A DNA stretch of 55,679 nt from Candidatus Bipolaricaulota bacterium (GCA_018817505.1 JAHITR010000001.1:1-55679); one strand, 5' to 3'; positions 1-10,267 are shown, numbered from the stretch's first letter. Numbers and translations are program-made. Notes: a model not told the origin generated them from the sequence alone.

Positions 1-1439
1 ACGAGGAGAATGGCGCGCCCCTTTTCCCGCATGTCGACCAACGTCTGACGTATGTAGTGAGCAGAGCCAATGTCCAATCCACGCGTTGGTTGAGCGGCCA
101 CGATAATGGCTGGATCCTTCGCCAACTCCCGGCCAACAATGAGTTTTTGCTGATTCCCGCCAGACAAGCTCTTGGCAGGCGCGCTAGGGCCACTGGCACG
201 GATTTCGAATCGATCCATCAGTTCTCTCACATGCTGGTTGATCTTTCCCCACTTCAGGACAGAGAAGTGGCCGCGGAATTCCTTCCAACGATGAACGCCC
301 AAGATGGCATTCTCTGCCAGTGTGAAAGGGAGCACGAGACCCAGTTCCCAGCGATCTTCAGGAATGTGTGCGACACCGAGTTTGTAGATTTGTCGAGGAT
401 CGATGCCGAGAATATTGATTCCATTGATGGTGGCCGTTCCAGCCGTAGGTACGCGAAGGCCAGTCAGTGACTCGACAAGCTCTGTTTGACCATTTCCCTC
501 AACGCCTGCGATACCGAAGATCTCTCCACCGTGAATGTCGAATGACACATCGTCAACGGCAATATCTCCGGTGTTCCCGCGAGCTGTCAAGTGTTCGACG
601 TGTAGAATGCTCTTCTTCGAGCGATCCACGGGCTTGAGGACTCTGCGGACAGGCAGTTCGCTGTCGCTGAGCTCAACGGCATCCATTCCTTCGGCCTGGC
701 CAACCATCAATTGGGCCAGTCGCTCCGTCGTGGCATCGGACGTCTTTACATCGCCGACCATTTCTCCCTGACGCAGCACCACAATACGATCCGTAATATC
801 TTGGACCTCTTTGAGTTTATGCGTGATGAGGATAATCGACTTGCCTGCGTCTCGGAGTCGCCGAAGCAAGATGAACAATTCATCAACTTCCAGCGGCGTC
901 AATACGGACGTTGGCTCATCGAGGATGAGCAGATCGACATCTCGAGAGAGGACTTTGAGAACTTCGACGCGCTGCTGTTCTCCGACTGCCAATTTCTCAA
1001 CAGGTACATCCAACGGTATCTGGAGCCCGCTTTCCTCCATGAGAGCTTTGAGATCCTCGATCGTTTTCGCGAGTCGAAGCAGCGAAAATGGGCGCTCGAA
1101 TCCTAGCGCGACATTCTCAGCCGCAGTGAATGTCCCGACGAGCGCGAAGTGCTGATGCACCATTCCGATACCAAAATCGAGCGCCTCACGTGGACTGGAA
1201 AAACGAACGACACCTTTCGGGGAAATGACGCGTCCCCGCGTAGGCGGAAGCAGCCCTGAAAGGATCTTTGTCAGAGTTGTCTTTCCTGCGCCGTTTTCGC
1301 CGAGTAGGCCGATGATCTCATGGGGATGGATTTCCAGGGACGCCTCTTTGAGAGCAACCGTTCCATCGGAGTAGACCTTGGTGATGTTCTCTGCTCGAAG
1401 GAAGAAGTCATTCTTAGTGGGTGTTCTTGCATCACTCAT
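1..1439 (-). CDS. ABC transporter ATP-binding protein, nucleoside/BMP-type (YufO-like, two ATPase domains), truncated by window edge
   Basis: Minus-strand reading from ATG at 1439: MSDARTPTKNDFFLRAENITKVYSDGTVALKEASLEIHPHEIIGLLGENGAGKTTLTKILSGLLPPTRG...; Walker A GENGAGKTT, open to window start; next to BMP-family SBP gene. Confidence 0.85.
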   Translation of the reverse strand, partial: MSDARTPTKNDFFLRAENITKVYSDGTVALKEASLEIHPHEIIGLLGENGAGKTTLTKILSGLLPPTRGRVISPKGVVRFSSPREALDFGIGMVHQHFALVGTFTAAENVALGFERPFSLLRLAKTIEDLKALMEESGLQIPLDVPVEKLAVGEQQRVEVLKVLSRDVDLLILDEPTSVLTPLEVDELFILLRRLRDAGKSIILITHKLKEVQDITDRIVVLRQGEMVGDVKTSDATTERLAQLMVGQAEGMDAVELSDSELPVRRVLKPVDRSKKSILHVEHLTARGNTGDIAVDDVSFDIHGGEIFGIAGVEGNGQTELVESLTGLRVPTAGTATINGINILGIDPRQIYKLGVAHIPEDRWELGLVLPFTLAENAILGVHRWKEFRGHFSVLKWGKINQHVRELMDRFEIRASGPSAPAKSLSGGNQQKLIVGRELAKDPAIIVAAQPTRGLDIGSAHYIRQTLVDMREKGRAILL

Positions 1440-1492
1440 TCGTGCCCCCAACCCAGTCGTTTTGATTTCTTGATTGCGAGTGCAAGTAGAAC

Positions 1493-1523
1493 ACAGGGAG
1501 AGAGGAGAATCCTCTCTCCCTGT
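1493..1523 (-). terminator. 14-bp perfect hairpin (ACAGGGAGAGAGGA-GAA-TCCTCTCTCCCTGT) between SBP gene and ABC ATPase gene
   Basis: Perfect inverted repeat seen in sequence; no T-tract, so more likely an mRNA-stabilising/attenuating hairpin than a full terminator. Confidence 0.6.
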
Positions 1524-1544
1524 CATGTGACTCGGATTTTGCTT

Positions 1545-2714
1545 CTAGTTCAGCGGATACAGACCTCGGACCGCTTCGATCTCGGCATCGTTATTCGCCG
1601 TAGGAACGACGATTGAGCCATCAAGAATGCCAGCTTCGAGTTCAGCGACGGCAGTCCAGATCCACTGCGCGACTGAGGCTCGATTGGCGGTCCAGTTGGC
1701 GATGATGTAGTTGCGGGCGCTCTGTGTGTCTTCAACGGCACCTGCGCCTACGCCGAATTCGATGAATTCGATGAGTAGATCGCGGTCGCTGATTCCGACG
1801 CCGCCTTCGGCCAAGCCGAGGCTCGTTACGCCAGCTACGAATGTGTCAGTCACGACCGCTTCAACGGCAGCATAGACTGCTTGGTCAACGCGCTTCATAC
1901 CGCTGGCAAGGGCATGGAATCCCTGTCCGAACCAGTCCTGGTTTGCGTCGACGCCGAAGTAGAAGGGAGGACCGTAGACTGTACCTGCGTTGTCATGGAA
2001 CTCGACGACGGCTTCGTGGTCACCCGTGCCTAGAGGGCCTGCAACGTTGTAGATGCCAACTGCGCCTTGTGCGAGCATGGCTTCAGAAGCAGCCTTGCCC
2101 AGTGCAATGTCATCGAACGTGCCGGTATAGGTGTAGAGCATGGCGACTTCGGCAGCGTTGCCTGTGAGCTCCGTGTAGCGAGTGAGTCCCCAATCCTGAC
2201 CGAATCGGAATCCGGCTTCGAAGTGATAGAGCACGGGGATCGGAATTCCCAATACGATACCTGTCGCTGCAAATCCAGAATCAGCAGCAGCCATGCCAGC
2301 AAGTGCACCGATCAGTGCGGACATTTCGTTTTCTCGGAACACGTAGTTCATGATGTTGGGACCGACAATCCAGTCCACATCGATGATGGCGAATTTCTGT
2401 TCCGGATATTCGGCGGCGACGGTGCCTAGAGCATCACCGAGAAGGAAGCCGATCCCCAGAATGAGATCATAGTCGCCTGTTCGAGCGAGGTTGCGGAAGT
2501 TCGGAAGGTAGTCGGCTGCGGAAGCGCTCTGTACTTCAGTAACTTCCAGTCCGAAATCTGTGGCCGCACGATCTGCGCCGTTAAAGCCCATGTCGTTGAA
2601 CGAGAGGTCGCCTCGTCCGCCGACGTCCAGAACGATACCTATTTTTCCTTCTGCTAGGCCAAGTAGGGAAATCCCTACCAACAGTACGAGCGTTAGAGCG
2701 AAAATCTTCTTCAA
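1545..2714 (-). CDS. BMP family ABC transporter substrate-binding protein
   Basis: Signal peptide LKKIFALTLVLLVGISLLGLA then GKIGIVLDVGGRGDLSFNDMGFNGADRA typical of BMP family; TTG start at 2714 preceded by AAGGAGGT. Confidence 0.85.
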   Translation of the reverse strand: MKKIFALTLVLLVGISLLGLAEGKIGIVLDVGGRGDLSFNDMGFNGADRAATDFGLEVTEVQSASAADYLPNFRNLARTGDYDLILGIGFLLGDALGTVAAEYPEQKFAIIDVDWIVGPNIMNYVFRENEMSALIGALAGMAAADSGFAATGIVLGIPIPVLYHFEAGFRFGQDWGLTRYTELTGNAAEVAMLYTYTGTFDDIALGKAASEAMLAQGAVGIYNVAGPLGTGDHEAVVEFHDNAGTVYGPPFYFGVDANQDWFGQGFHALASGMKRVDQAVYAAVEAVVTDTFVAGVTSLGLAEGGVGISDRDLLIEFIEFGVGAGAVEDTQSARNYIIANWTANRASVAQWIWTAVAELEAGILDGSIVVPTANNDAEIEAVRGLYPLN

Positions 2715-2976
2715 TGAAACCTCCTTGAAGCGCACAAACCGATATCTCACCGTCGTCCGGTGCCCGCATTAGCTATGGCTCATTCTAGTCCAACAGCAGG
2801 TGCATGGCAAATCTGTTGGAGTTGTGCACAGACAAGCGAGGATCCGCGAAAGACCTATAAGTTGGGCGTTTGCTTGCTCATGAAGGTCCTAAAAGCTGTA
2901 TGACTGTCTTGCTGCATGGTGGCTTTGCAGCGAATCGACGGTAGTCACAGCATCGTCGAGGTCGTAAGCTGTTGTC

Positions 2977-3723
2977 ATGAGACTGGTTTTGGGGTGGATG
3001 CTGGTTGTGGTGACTGTCGCCTGTACCGCCATCGGAGGCGAACCCGGCGAAACCGGCAGCTCATTTGCGGACGTATACGATGCTTTTGCTCCTCTGGCAG
3101 TATTTCATCGTTCTTATGCTGATCATTTATTTTACGGCACGGATCTGTCCATTCCCCATGCACTTGGCGATGCATGCGATGAGACAGGCTACTCGTTGGC
3201 ACTACTCCATCTCCGTCTCGCAACTCAAACGGGGTCAGCCATGGTTGCCACAATGACGGGGCTTGCGAGATTGCGCGCCGATCTTGCAGCGTTTTGTAGC
3301 AATCACTCACAGCTGCTGACCTCAATCGCTGAGACGAACGACCCAGACTACGCTCAATTGAAGGATGCAAGTGATCGGGGCGTCTTTTCTGATATTTATC
3401 GGATGCAAGGAGGTCTACAGACTGCGTTCGAGGTCTACCTAGACGGAATCAGTGAGGAGTACGACGTGTGGAGATTCGCCGTTGCTTTCTCGCTTAGAAC
3501 CTTATTGGCCTCAACTGTCCTTGAGCACATCGATCCCAATCTGCGCGCCATTCTTTATGGGGCTGAAGAAGCGACCCGCCCTCCAGCATTTGTCCCCGAA
3601 AAGATCGCCGTCGCCATCGAGGAATTGCTGACGTATGTTGGGGCACCCTTGGAGGAGTCGGATCTTGAGGATGTGCGGTTCGTAGCCCAATTCATCTACG
3701 AGTATGTTGTGCAAAGTCTCTAG
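2977..3723 (+). CDS. Exported hypothetical protein (possible lipoprotein)
   Basis: 248-aa ORF with hydrophobic N-terminus MRLVLGWMLVVVTVACTAIGG; no family recognised. Confidence 0.6.
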   Translation: MRLVLGWMLVVVTVACTAIGGEPGETGSSFADVYDAFAPLAVFHRSYADHLFYGTDLSIPHALGDACDETGYSLALLHLRLATQTGSAMVATMTGLARLRADLAAFCSNHSQLLTSIAETNDPDYAQLKDASDRGVFSDIYRMQGGLQTAFEVYLDGISEEYDVWRFAVAFSLRTLLASTVLEHIDPNLRAILYGAEEATRPPAFVPEKIAVAIEELLTYVGAPLEESDLEDVRFVAQFIYEYVVQSL

Positions 3724-3734
3724 GAATGGGGGGA

Positions 3735-3764
3735 GGGAAGGCGGGCTGCTGAGTCCGCCTTCCC
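3735..3764 (+). terminator. 10-bp hairpin GGGAAGGCGG...CCGCCTTCCC after 2977-3723 gene
   Basis: Perfect inverted repeat just downstream of stop codon; lacks clear T-tract. Confidence 0.5.
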
Positions 3765-4416
3765 AGGGTAAGAACCGTTGGCTGTTCTACCGTACTCGTA
3801 TTCTTCATTTCCCGCTTGTTTCTCTGCAAACAGCCGGTTCTTGAGGTTCATGCGCAAGGAGAGGCACCGCTCGTACGGTGCGGAAGTTGTAAGGAGGTAC
3901 GATGCAGAGGACTTGCTCCCATCGCTTGGTTCTCCTTGCTTGCACGCGCCTCTTCGCTCTTGTCTCAAGCTTCGAGAGAATACGGCGAGATCGAAGATGG
4001 AGCACTGGAATCGGTACTCCCTGAGCGTGCCGCTGACGACATTCTTGTCGCACAACCCTCTAGGCGGAACAAGACAAGTGTCTTTGTGTGGAGCTGACGG
4101 GTGAGATGGAACAACAAGGACGCCACGATCAGTCGCAGCCGGGAAACGAAAAGCAACTGGGCTTCCGCGAGTTCCCGGCTCCTGACTACATGAAGATGCT
4201 CTTGCCGACAAGCAGGGCACAAATACCCAAACGGCGATGGTGCCAACGACCCATCGGATCCTGCGAACACGTTACGACATGTGAAAGAAAAGGTCGAATT
4301 AGCCAGTGTGTCCAGTCACAACACCAGCTTTCAATCTGCCGATCGCGCGCAATCCGCATTGAAGCAACCGTTCAGCAATCCCAACAATCTGCTGGAACCA
4401 AAGACTCCAACTTGGC

Positions 4417-4851
4417 CTATTCAGGTGCTCGGCGAGCGATTCGCCAGTAGTCCTGTACGGTCTGAATGAGTCGTTCGAAATCCTTGGAATCGACGGGCTT
4501 GGTCATATAGCTTGCTGCGCCGCTGTCATAGGCCTTAACCATATCTTCCTCTCGTTCGGAGATGGTCAGTACGATCACAGGGATACGGCGGAGCCGATCG
4601 TCTTCCTTAATTTTGGCCAATACTTCCAGTCCGTTGATCTTGGGAAGATTAATGTCCAGAAGGATGAGATCGGGGCGCGGTGTGTCTTCAAAATCGCCCT
4701 TCTGTGCGAGCGCGTCGAGCGCTTCTTCGCCATCCTGAGCGAAATAAAGCTCGCACTTCAGATCGCTCTTTCGCATGGCTCGTTTGATGATTGTGACATC
4801 ATTAGGGTTGTCTTCGACAACCAGGACCTTCATTTTTTCAAGGTTATGCAT
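4417..4851 (-). CDS. Response regulator, single REC domain (Rcp1/CheY-like)
   Basis: MHNLEKMKVLVVEDNPNDVTIIKRAMRKSDL...PDLILLDINLPKINGLEVLAKIKEDDRLRRIPVIVLTISEREEDMVKAYDSGAASYMTKPVD; start overlaps stop of kinase gene. Confidence 0.9.
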   Translation of the reverse strand: MHNLEKMKVLVVEDNPNDVTIIKRAMRKSDLKCELYFAQDGEEALDALAQKGDFEDTPRPDLILLDINLPKINGLEVLAKIKEDDRLRRIPVIVLTISEREEDMVKAYDSGAASYMTKPVDSKDFERLIQTVQDYWRIARRAPE

Positions 4852-6688
4852 GGGGTTCCACCTCTCTTGCTCGGGGGATAGTAAAGTAGAAGGTGCTACC
4901 TTTGCCAACTTCCGACTCTACCCAGATTGTGCCGCCGTGTTCCTCGACGATCCGCTTGCAGATCGCCAGCCCAGCGCCTGTGCCTTCATAGTCCTCTCTC
5001 GGATTGAGTTTTTCGAAGATACCGAACACACGTTCTTGGTAGCGGGATTCGATCCCGATCCCGTTGTCCTCCACGAAAAACGTTGCCGAGTTGTTGTTGC
5101 TGCGTGCATCCTTCTTCCAACCCACACGAATCATGGGTAGTGCCTTGTCGTTGTACTTGATTCCGTTGACGATCAGGTTGCTGAAAAGCTCGCCGATCCT
5201 GACACGACTTCCCTTCACCGGAGGCAAGTCGGGTTCTACCTGAAGATTGACGCCGCGTAGGCGGATCTCCAAATCTTCTCGGATCTCTTCTAGCATTCGC
5301 TGCGTGTTGATACGATCGAACGACTTGGTATCCATGTGAATACTTGCCAGTGACAACAGGTCGTTGATCAATTGGCGCATTCTTGCTGATGTGCGTTTTA
5401 GCGTATTGAGATAGTCTACGCCCTCTTCATCCAGTTTGTCACCATAGTCCTCCAACAGGAATCCGCTGAATGTTTCGACCGTACGTAGCGGTTCTTTTAG
5501 ATCGTGAGAAACGACATGAGAGAACTCCTCTAGCTTTTCGTTGCTTCGTTCGAGATTGCGTGTCTTTTCGCGCAGGGTCTCTTCGAGTTGCTTCAATTCG
5601 GTGATATCGATGTAATGATCGATGCGCCCGCCTTTGTAGCGATCGGTCTCAATGGGGATTGATCGGTATTCGAGAATGCGTTCGGCACGACTTAGCGTTG
5701 GGCGGACGTGGCACACGATCGAGTCAATGCGTTCTCCTCGGTCAATCGCCTCTTCCATCACTTTGGACAGCGTCTGCGCGTCTTCGAAAGCGCCTACATA
5801 GCGAGAGAGCGCACGTTTGGCGTCTACGCCGATCAACCGATCACGATCAATGCCAAAGAATTTTCCGATCGTCGCATTGGCCCAGATCACTTCACGCTTG
5901 CGGTCCGTCAGAATGATGCCGGAATCCAATGTGTCGATGGAATCCTCAATCAACCGGCGATGCGGAGCTTCTGTCTCCATAATCTGGCGCTGCAACTCTG
6001 CTTCAGTGGATCGATCACGTGCCTCGATAATTGCCAATCGCTCGTTGACGCGCGATCCTCGAATTTCGACGGGGAAGCTCTTCCGATCCTCTGACACAAA
6101 GCGCGTTTCGATGCTGCGTATCTCTCCGCGATCAAATAGACGGATCAATTCCATCTTGATCTTCGCCGTTTCGCTAGGATGCACATACTCAGTGAGTTGG
6201 AGTGATCTGCGCGTGGGATGACCGATAGCGGTTCTTGAAGCTTCATTGCGGCGAACGACAGTGCCCTCTCGATCCACGAAATGGAGAATGTTCAACGCGG
6301 GTTCGAAGACTTCCTCATCGTAGCGATCCTTCAGGGATCGCGGTTGCTGCCACATGGCGCGTTTTGCTTGGCTGCGTTCATTGAGCCATCCGATCAATCC
6401 GCTGGCAGCCATGTAGATTGAGGGAAAGGCAATCCACGTACCGAGAGACTGTTTCTCAAAGAACAGAAGAAGAACGAGGCCGGTGATCGAAATCCCTGCG
6501 CCCACAAGAAGCGCACCGCGCAGTCGAAGCGTTCGCGTTCCGAAGAGCAAAGGGAACACGAAAGCAACAAAGACAACAGGTGTGAGTGCGATGCCCATTT
6601 GGTCCATCACGATACTCACGACCAATGCCACGACATATGAAACGCTACTAATAATGGTGCGTTCCGTAGGATTCAGTCCGCTAGCCAA
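4844..6688 (-). CDS. Membrane histidine kinase with PAS domains
   Basis: N-terminal TM segments, PAS-like regions, HisKA box EFSHVVSHDLKEPLRTVETFSGFL, HATPase FFVEDNGIGIESRYQERVFGIFEKLN...EGTGAGLAICKRIVEEHGG. Confidence 0.9.
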   Translation of the reverse strand: MASGLNPTERTIISSVSYVVALVVSIVMDQMGIALTPVVFVAFVFPLLFGTRTLRLRGALLVGAGISITGLVLLLFFEKQSLGTWIAFPSIYMAASGLIGWLNERSQAKRAMWQQPRSLKDRYDEEVFEPALNILHFVDREGTVVRRNEASRTAIGHPTRRSLQLTEYVHPSETAKIKMELIRLFDRGEIRSIETRFVSEDRKSFPVEIRGSRVNERLAIIEARDRSTEAELQRQIMETEAPHRRLIEDSIDTLDSGIILTDRKREVIWANATIGKFFGIDRDRLIGVDAKRALSRYVGAFEDAQTLSKVMEEAIDRGERIDSIVCHVRPTLSRAERILEYRSIPIETDRYKGGRIDHYIDITELKQLEETLREKTRNLERSNEKLEEFSHVVSHDLKEPLRTVETFSGFLLEDYGDKLDEEGVDYLNTLKRTSARMRQLINDLLSLASIHMDTKSFDRINTQRMLEEIREDLEIRLRGVNLQVEPDLPPVKGSRVRIGELFSNLIVNGIKYNDKALPMIRVGWKKDARSNNNSATFFVEDNGIGIESRYQERVFGIFEKLNPREDYEGTGAGLAICKRIVEEHGGTIWVESEVGKGSTFYFTIPRAREVEPHA

Positions 6689-6817
6689 GATTCACCTGTC
6701 CTCGAACGGGTCAGAGCAGGCTCGTGTGTGTGCGCCTAAGACAACGTTAGGAATGCGGCGCACGGAAAGAAAGGACACAGATCACCTTGGAATGGGACGT
6801 TGTTCAAAGAATTCCCA

Positions 6818-7510
6818 CTAAATGATCAAATTCGGATTGAGACCGGATGAAGAGGGCTCGATGATCTTCTGCAAATAGGGCTCTCTCAGGATTTTTATTT
6901 TGCGGCTCTCGATAGAGATGATGCCACGGCTTTCCAGCTCGGACAGCGTTCGAATGGCTGTTTTGGAGGAAACGCCCGCCATCTCAGCAAGCTCCGCACG
7001 AGAAAGCTCAACGCCGCTCTTGCCCAGATGAAGGATCAAACGTGCGAGTCGTTCTTTGCTTGAGGAGTAGGAGCGTTCTGCCAGTTTGTTTTGGAATGCC
7101 TTCAGTTCTTCGGAAAGCCGCTCGTACACGCGAAAGATCGTCTTGGGATGTCGCTCAAGGAAATAGAAGAAATCTCCGCGTTCGATGAATCCTACAGTGA
7201 CGGGATCCAGCGTTTTCGCATACGCATTGTGACTGCCTTTGTCGAAGAGGGTCGTTTCGCCGAGGATCTCTCCAGGTCCCACAATCTTGAGGATCTGGCT
7301 CTTGGCGCGCATGCTACGCTTGACCAGCTTGACCATGCCGTCAAAAATAAGATAGAAGCCGAATGCTGGTGCTCCTTCTTGAAAAATGATTTCTCCGCGG
7401 CCGTAATTGATCACTCGAATCGTTTCGCGAAGTTTCTCCAGTTCCTTTTCTTTAAGATCTGAGAGAATTCGAAAATCCTTAAGCTCGACCATGCCTACCC
7501 CCTCGTGCAA
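6818..7510 (-). CDS. Crp/Fnr family transcriptional regulator
   Basis: cNMP-binding domain (IFQEGAPAFGFYLIFDGMVKLVKRS...GEILGETTLFDKG) and C-terminal HTH (LSRAELAEMAGVSSKTAIRTLSELESRGII); start may be MVELKD at 7492. Confidence 0.88.
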   Translation of the reverse strand: MHEGVGMVELKDFRILSDLKEKELEKLRETIRVINYGRGEIIFQEGAPAFGFYLIFDGMVKLVKRSMRAKSQILKIVGPGEILGETTLFDKGSHNAYAKTLDPVTVGFIERGDFFYFLERHPKTIFRVYERLSEELKAFQNKLAERSYSSSKERLARLILHLGKSGVELSRAELAEMAGVSSKTAIRTLSELESRGIISIESRKIKILREPYLQKIIEPSSSGLNPNLII

Positions 7511-7773
7511 AGAACAACGCTCGAATTAGACACGTCTGTCCCCCCTGCATTTGATCGCTCATCACCCGTTGTTCGGGGTCAGACGTCCGGCATTGTAACC
7601 GATATTACAGAGGAAACCAAGAACCTGACATTCCTCGTCCGTAGCTTCAGTAGGACGTTAGCGTTACCGTCTATCCCGGCGATGAGTGATGTTTGGCGGG
7701 TGCTGTTTCAGCGTCACTCTGGTAGCATGGCGACGCGCACTACTGAACAAAGAAAGACGGCGGCAAATATGGC

Positions 7774-7802
7774 TTGAAACTGTTTCCCACTGCTTCTACA
7801 CT
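7774..7802 (+). promoter_or_regulatory. Sigma70-type promoter for tRNA-Leu (TTGAAA-17-TACACT)
   Basis: -35 at 7774-7779, -10 at 7797-7802, 17-nt spacer, about 10 bp before tRNA 5' end. Confidence 0.5.
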
Positions 7803-7812
7803 TCTGTCGATC

Positions 7813-7898
<86 letters not shown>

Positions 7899-7934
7899 AA
7901 GCGAGAACTCCGTTCATATTCTCTTGCAGCACAT

Positions 7935-8930
7935 CTAGCTGCTAAATCTTGTTGCCCAGAATGCGAGCAGCACAAATCCGATTTGAAGCACCACAAACCT
8001 TGCGGTGACTTTGGACTCTGGCCATTCTAATGAAGGCAACCAGTGGGGCCGTCCATGACTTGCGGATGCCTCAAAATGGTGATGGAGAGGACTCATCTTG
8101 AAGATTCGTTTTCCGGTTAGCTTGAGAGCTCCAACTTGGACAATGACAGATGCCGCCTCCAGCACAAAGATGCCTGCGAGAATCGGCAGCAAAAGAGCAG
8201 CGCCGTTGGCTAGGGCTAATGCGCCGATGATTCCACCGAGCGCAAATGAGCCGACATCACCCAAGAACAAGCGAGCGGGATAGGTGTTGAGCCATAGGAA
8301 CCCACTCAATGTTCCCAAGAGGGGAAGAATCAGTAGCATGTTCTCACCTGTCGGGAAGATCACCAGCAAGCCCCCCAACACGAGGATGGAGACCCCAGTA
8401 GCCAATCCATCGAGTCCGTCTGTCAGGTTTGCGCTGTTGGTTGAGGCGACCAGAAGAATCCAGGTAAGCAACAGACCTGCGATCCAAGGCAGTGTGATGA
8501 GGACGTCTGAGAACGGGATTCGCTGCGGAACCAGGATCTGTTCCTTGAAGAGGAAGTAGAGACCGCAAGACAGAAGGCTGCCCAGGAGGATCTTCTGTAT
8601 CTCAGTCAAGCCAGTCGACTGCTTCCTATAGAGGCTGATTAAGTCATCGGCTAGGCCCATCCCACCGAATGCCAGCCCAGAGGCCAAGACGAACCAGCCG
8701 TAGCTCGGCCATCCCTGTTTGATTGCCAGCAGCACGATCGATCCAACCCAACCCAGAAGCACGATGACGCCGCCCATCGTAGGCGTTCCCGCTTTGCTGG
8801 CATGGGATTGGGGCCCAACATCTCGGATTTGTTGTCCCACGGATTGATTGCTCATCCAGAGTGCGAAATAGTGGGACACAATGGCTGTGATTGGCATGAG
8901 TAGAAGGCTCGACGCGAGGATCCAGTTCAC
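7935..8930 (-). CDS. mraY: Phospho-N-acetylmuramoyl-pentapeptide-transferase
   Basis: SKAGTPTMGGVIVLLG, DDLISLYRKQSTGLTEIQKILLG, NLTDGLDGLA, FLGDVGSFALGG, KMSPLHHHFE motifs. Confidence 0.95.
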   Translation of the reverse strand: MNWILASSLLLMPITAIVSHYFALWMSNQSVGQQIRDVGPQSHASKAGTPTMGGVIVLLGWVGSIVLLAIKQGWPSYGWFVLASGLAFGGMGLADDLISLYRKQSTGLTEIQKILLGSLLSCGLYFLFKEQILVPQRIPFSDVLITLPWIAGLLLTWILLVASTNSANLTDGLDGLATGVSILVLGGLLVIFPTGENMLLILPLLGTLSGFLWLNTYPARLFLGDVGSFALGGIIGALALANGAALLLPILAGIFVLEAASVIVQVGALKLTGKRIFKMSPLHHHFEASASHGRPHWLPSLEWPESKVTARFVVLQIGFVLLAFWATRFSS

Positions 8931-10267
8931 TTGGGCTCGGCACCTCGAAATTCGCCGTCACACTCGATGAGTTGACGGCGAACGCTGGCGTGGTTCTTCC
9001 GCTTGCTTGCCAGTGCATCCTGTACGAGCTTAAACAGATGGTAGCTTGAGAGGATGCAATATCCCTGGTCCGCACATCCACGCAAGACGCCCTCTGAGAA
9101 CTGAGTTGGTCGGCGCTTGGGATCCAATTCGCGAGAACCACTTACAACAAGGATGCCTTTCATGCGTCCGTCCCCATCAGTGACTGCTTGATCAATACAA
9201 TCAAGGAGGTGTCGATACGCAGGCAACTCAACCTTCGCACCCTCTGCGGCTTGCGCAACCACGAGAGCATCTCCCTCTTGGGAGCGAAGGGTGAGCACCC
9301 CGTCGACGATCTCTACGTCGAATCCGAGTTCGCGGAATCCGTCCGCGACTGCGGGCAAGAAAGCAAATCGACCTTTGGTGTAGAGCATCCGTTTGTGACG
9401 CGTCTTCTGGTCCCACTGGGTGCGCAGCTCGGCGAGTTTCTCTGCAATGGCGGTTTGACGTTCGTCAAGACGCACGAGCTCATCCTGCAATTCATCCTCT
9501 CCTGGAAGCGGATACCCAGGGAGCCAATCGGGGCTGGCTGCAAAAGATGGACGATCGATCATCCGATGGATGGCATCATGAAGCACGGACGCCTCATGGG
9601 ATGGCGAGACACCTTCGGTGGGCGGAACGAGGATCAAACGTCCTTCGTCGAACGGAATTTCTAGGGCGAGAACGTCTCCCACCTTGTTTCTTGCCAAGAC
9701 TTTGGCGAACCGGTCGATGGGAGTGGAAAGCAAATCCTGGTACACCGCATCATAGACGAAGAAGTCCTGGAATTGTTGCATGTAGTCTGAGAACGGACTT
9801 GAGGACTCTTCAATAACGACATCCCGTCCGCGGCGGGGGATGAATCGACCATTCGAAGGAAATACAAGTTGATGATGTCGATCGATCAATGAGATACTGG
9901 GCAGCCAGCTATAGCGATCGAGATGCTCGACAGGCGCAGATCCTGAAGTGATCTCTAGCGTCTCGCCTCGCGTTCTGAGTCGGCATATGATGATTCCGCC
10001 AGCCTGCTTGAGCAAATCTTCGCTTTCTGCACGACGCTTGCTCATCCACGCAACCAGCGTCTTGCTGAGCCCTCGGTCGCGTTGCGCATCGATGCGGCGT
10101 ACTCCATCGGGGCTGACTCCCACCTCACGGATCCACCGACTGCTGATATCTAGGGGATCGATGAGGACCACATCATAGGCTGAGAAGGAGAATCGTCCGA
10201 AGAAACCTTCACTTTGAATGGCCGGGTGATCCAATCTCCAATCAATGGACAAGCTGAGATTTTCCAT
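8927..10267 (-). CDS. Hypothetical protein; C-terminal domain resembles a PD-(D/E)XK nuclease-fold domain without its acidic/Lys motif
   Basis: 446-aa ORF, ATGA overlap with mraY; C-term GRFAFLPAVADGFRELGFDVEIVDGVLTLRSQEGDALVVAQAAEGAKVEL...KGILVVSGSRELDPKRRPTQFSEGVLRGCADQGYCILSSYHLFKLVQDAL. Confidence 0.7.
   Translation of the reverse strand: MENLSLSIDWRLDHPAIQSEGFFGRFSFSAYDVVLIDPLDISSRWIREVGVSPDGVRRIDAQRDRGLSKTLVAWMSKRRAESEDLLKQAGGIIICRLRTRGETLEITSGSAPVEHLDRYSWLPSISLIDRHHQLVFPSNGRFIPRRGRDVVIEESSSPFSDYMQQFQDFFVYDAVYQDLLSTPIDRFAKVLARNKVGDVLALEIPFDEGRLILVPPTEGVSPSHEASVLHDAIHRMIDRPSFAASPDWLPGYPLPGEDELQDELVRLDERQTAIAEKLAELRTQWDQKTRHKRMLYTKGRFAFLPAVADGFRELGFDVEIVDGVLTLRSQEGDALVVAQAAEGAKVELPAYRHLLDCIDQAVTDGDGRMKGILVVSGSRELDPKRRPTQFSEGVLRGCADQGYCILSSYHLFKLVQDALASKRKNHASVRRQLIECDGEFRGAEPK

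Noticed and set aside
3965-4270. Minus-strand ORF with CPACRQEHLHVVRSREL, reminiscent of the start of NrdR
   Set aside because: Only one CxxC pair and nothing after it matches NrdR; likely coincidence.
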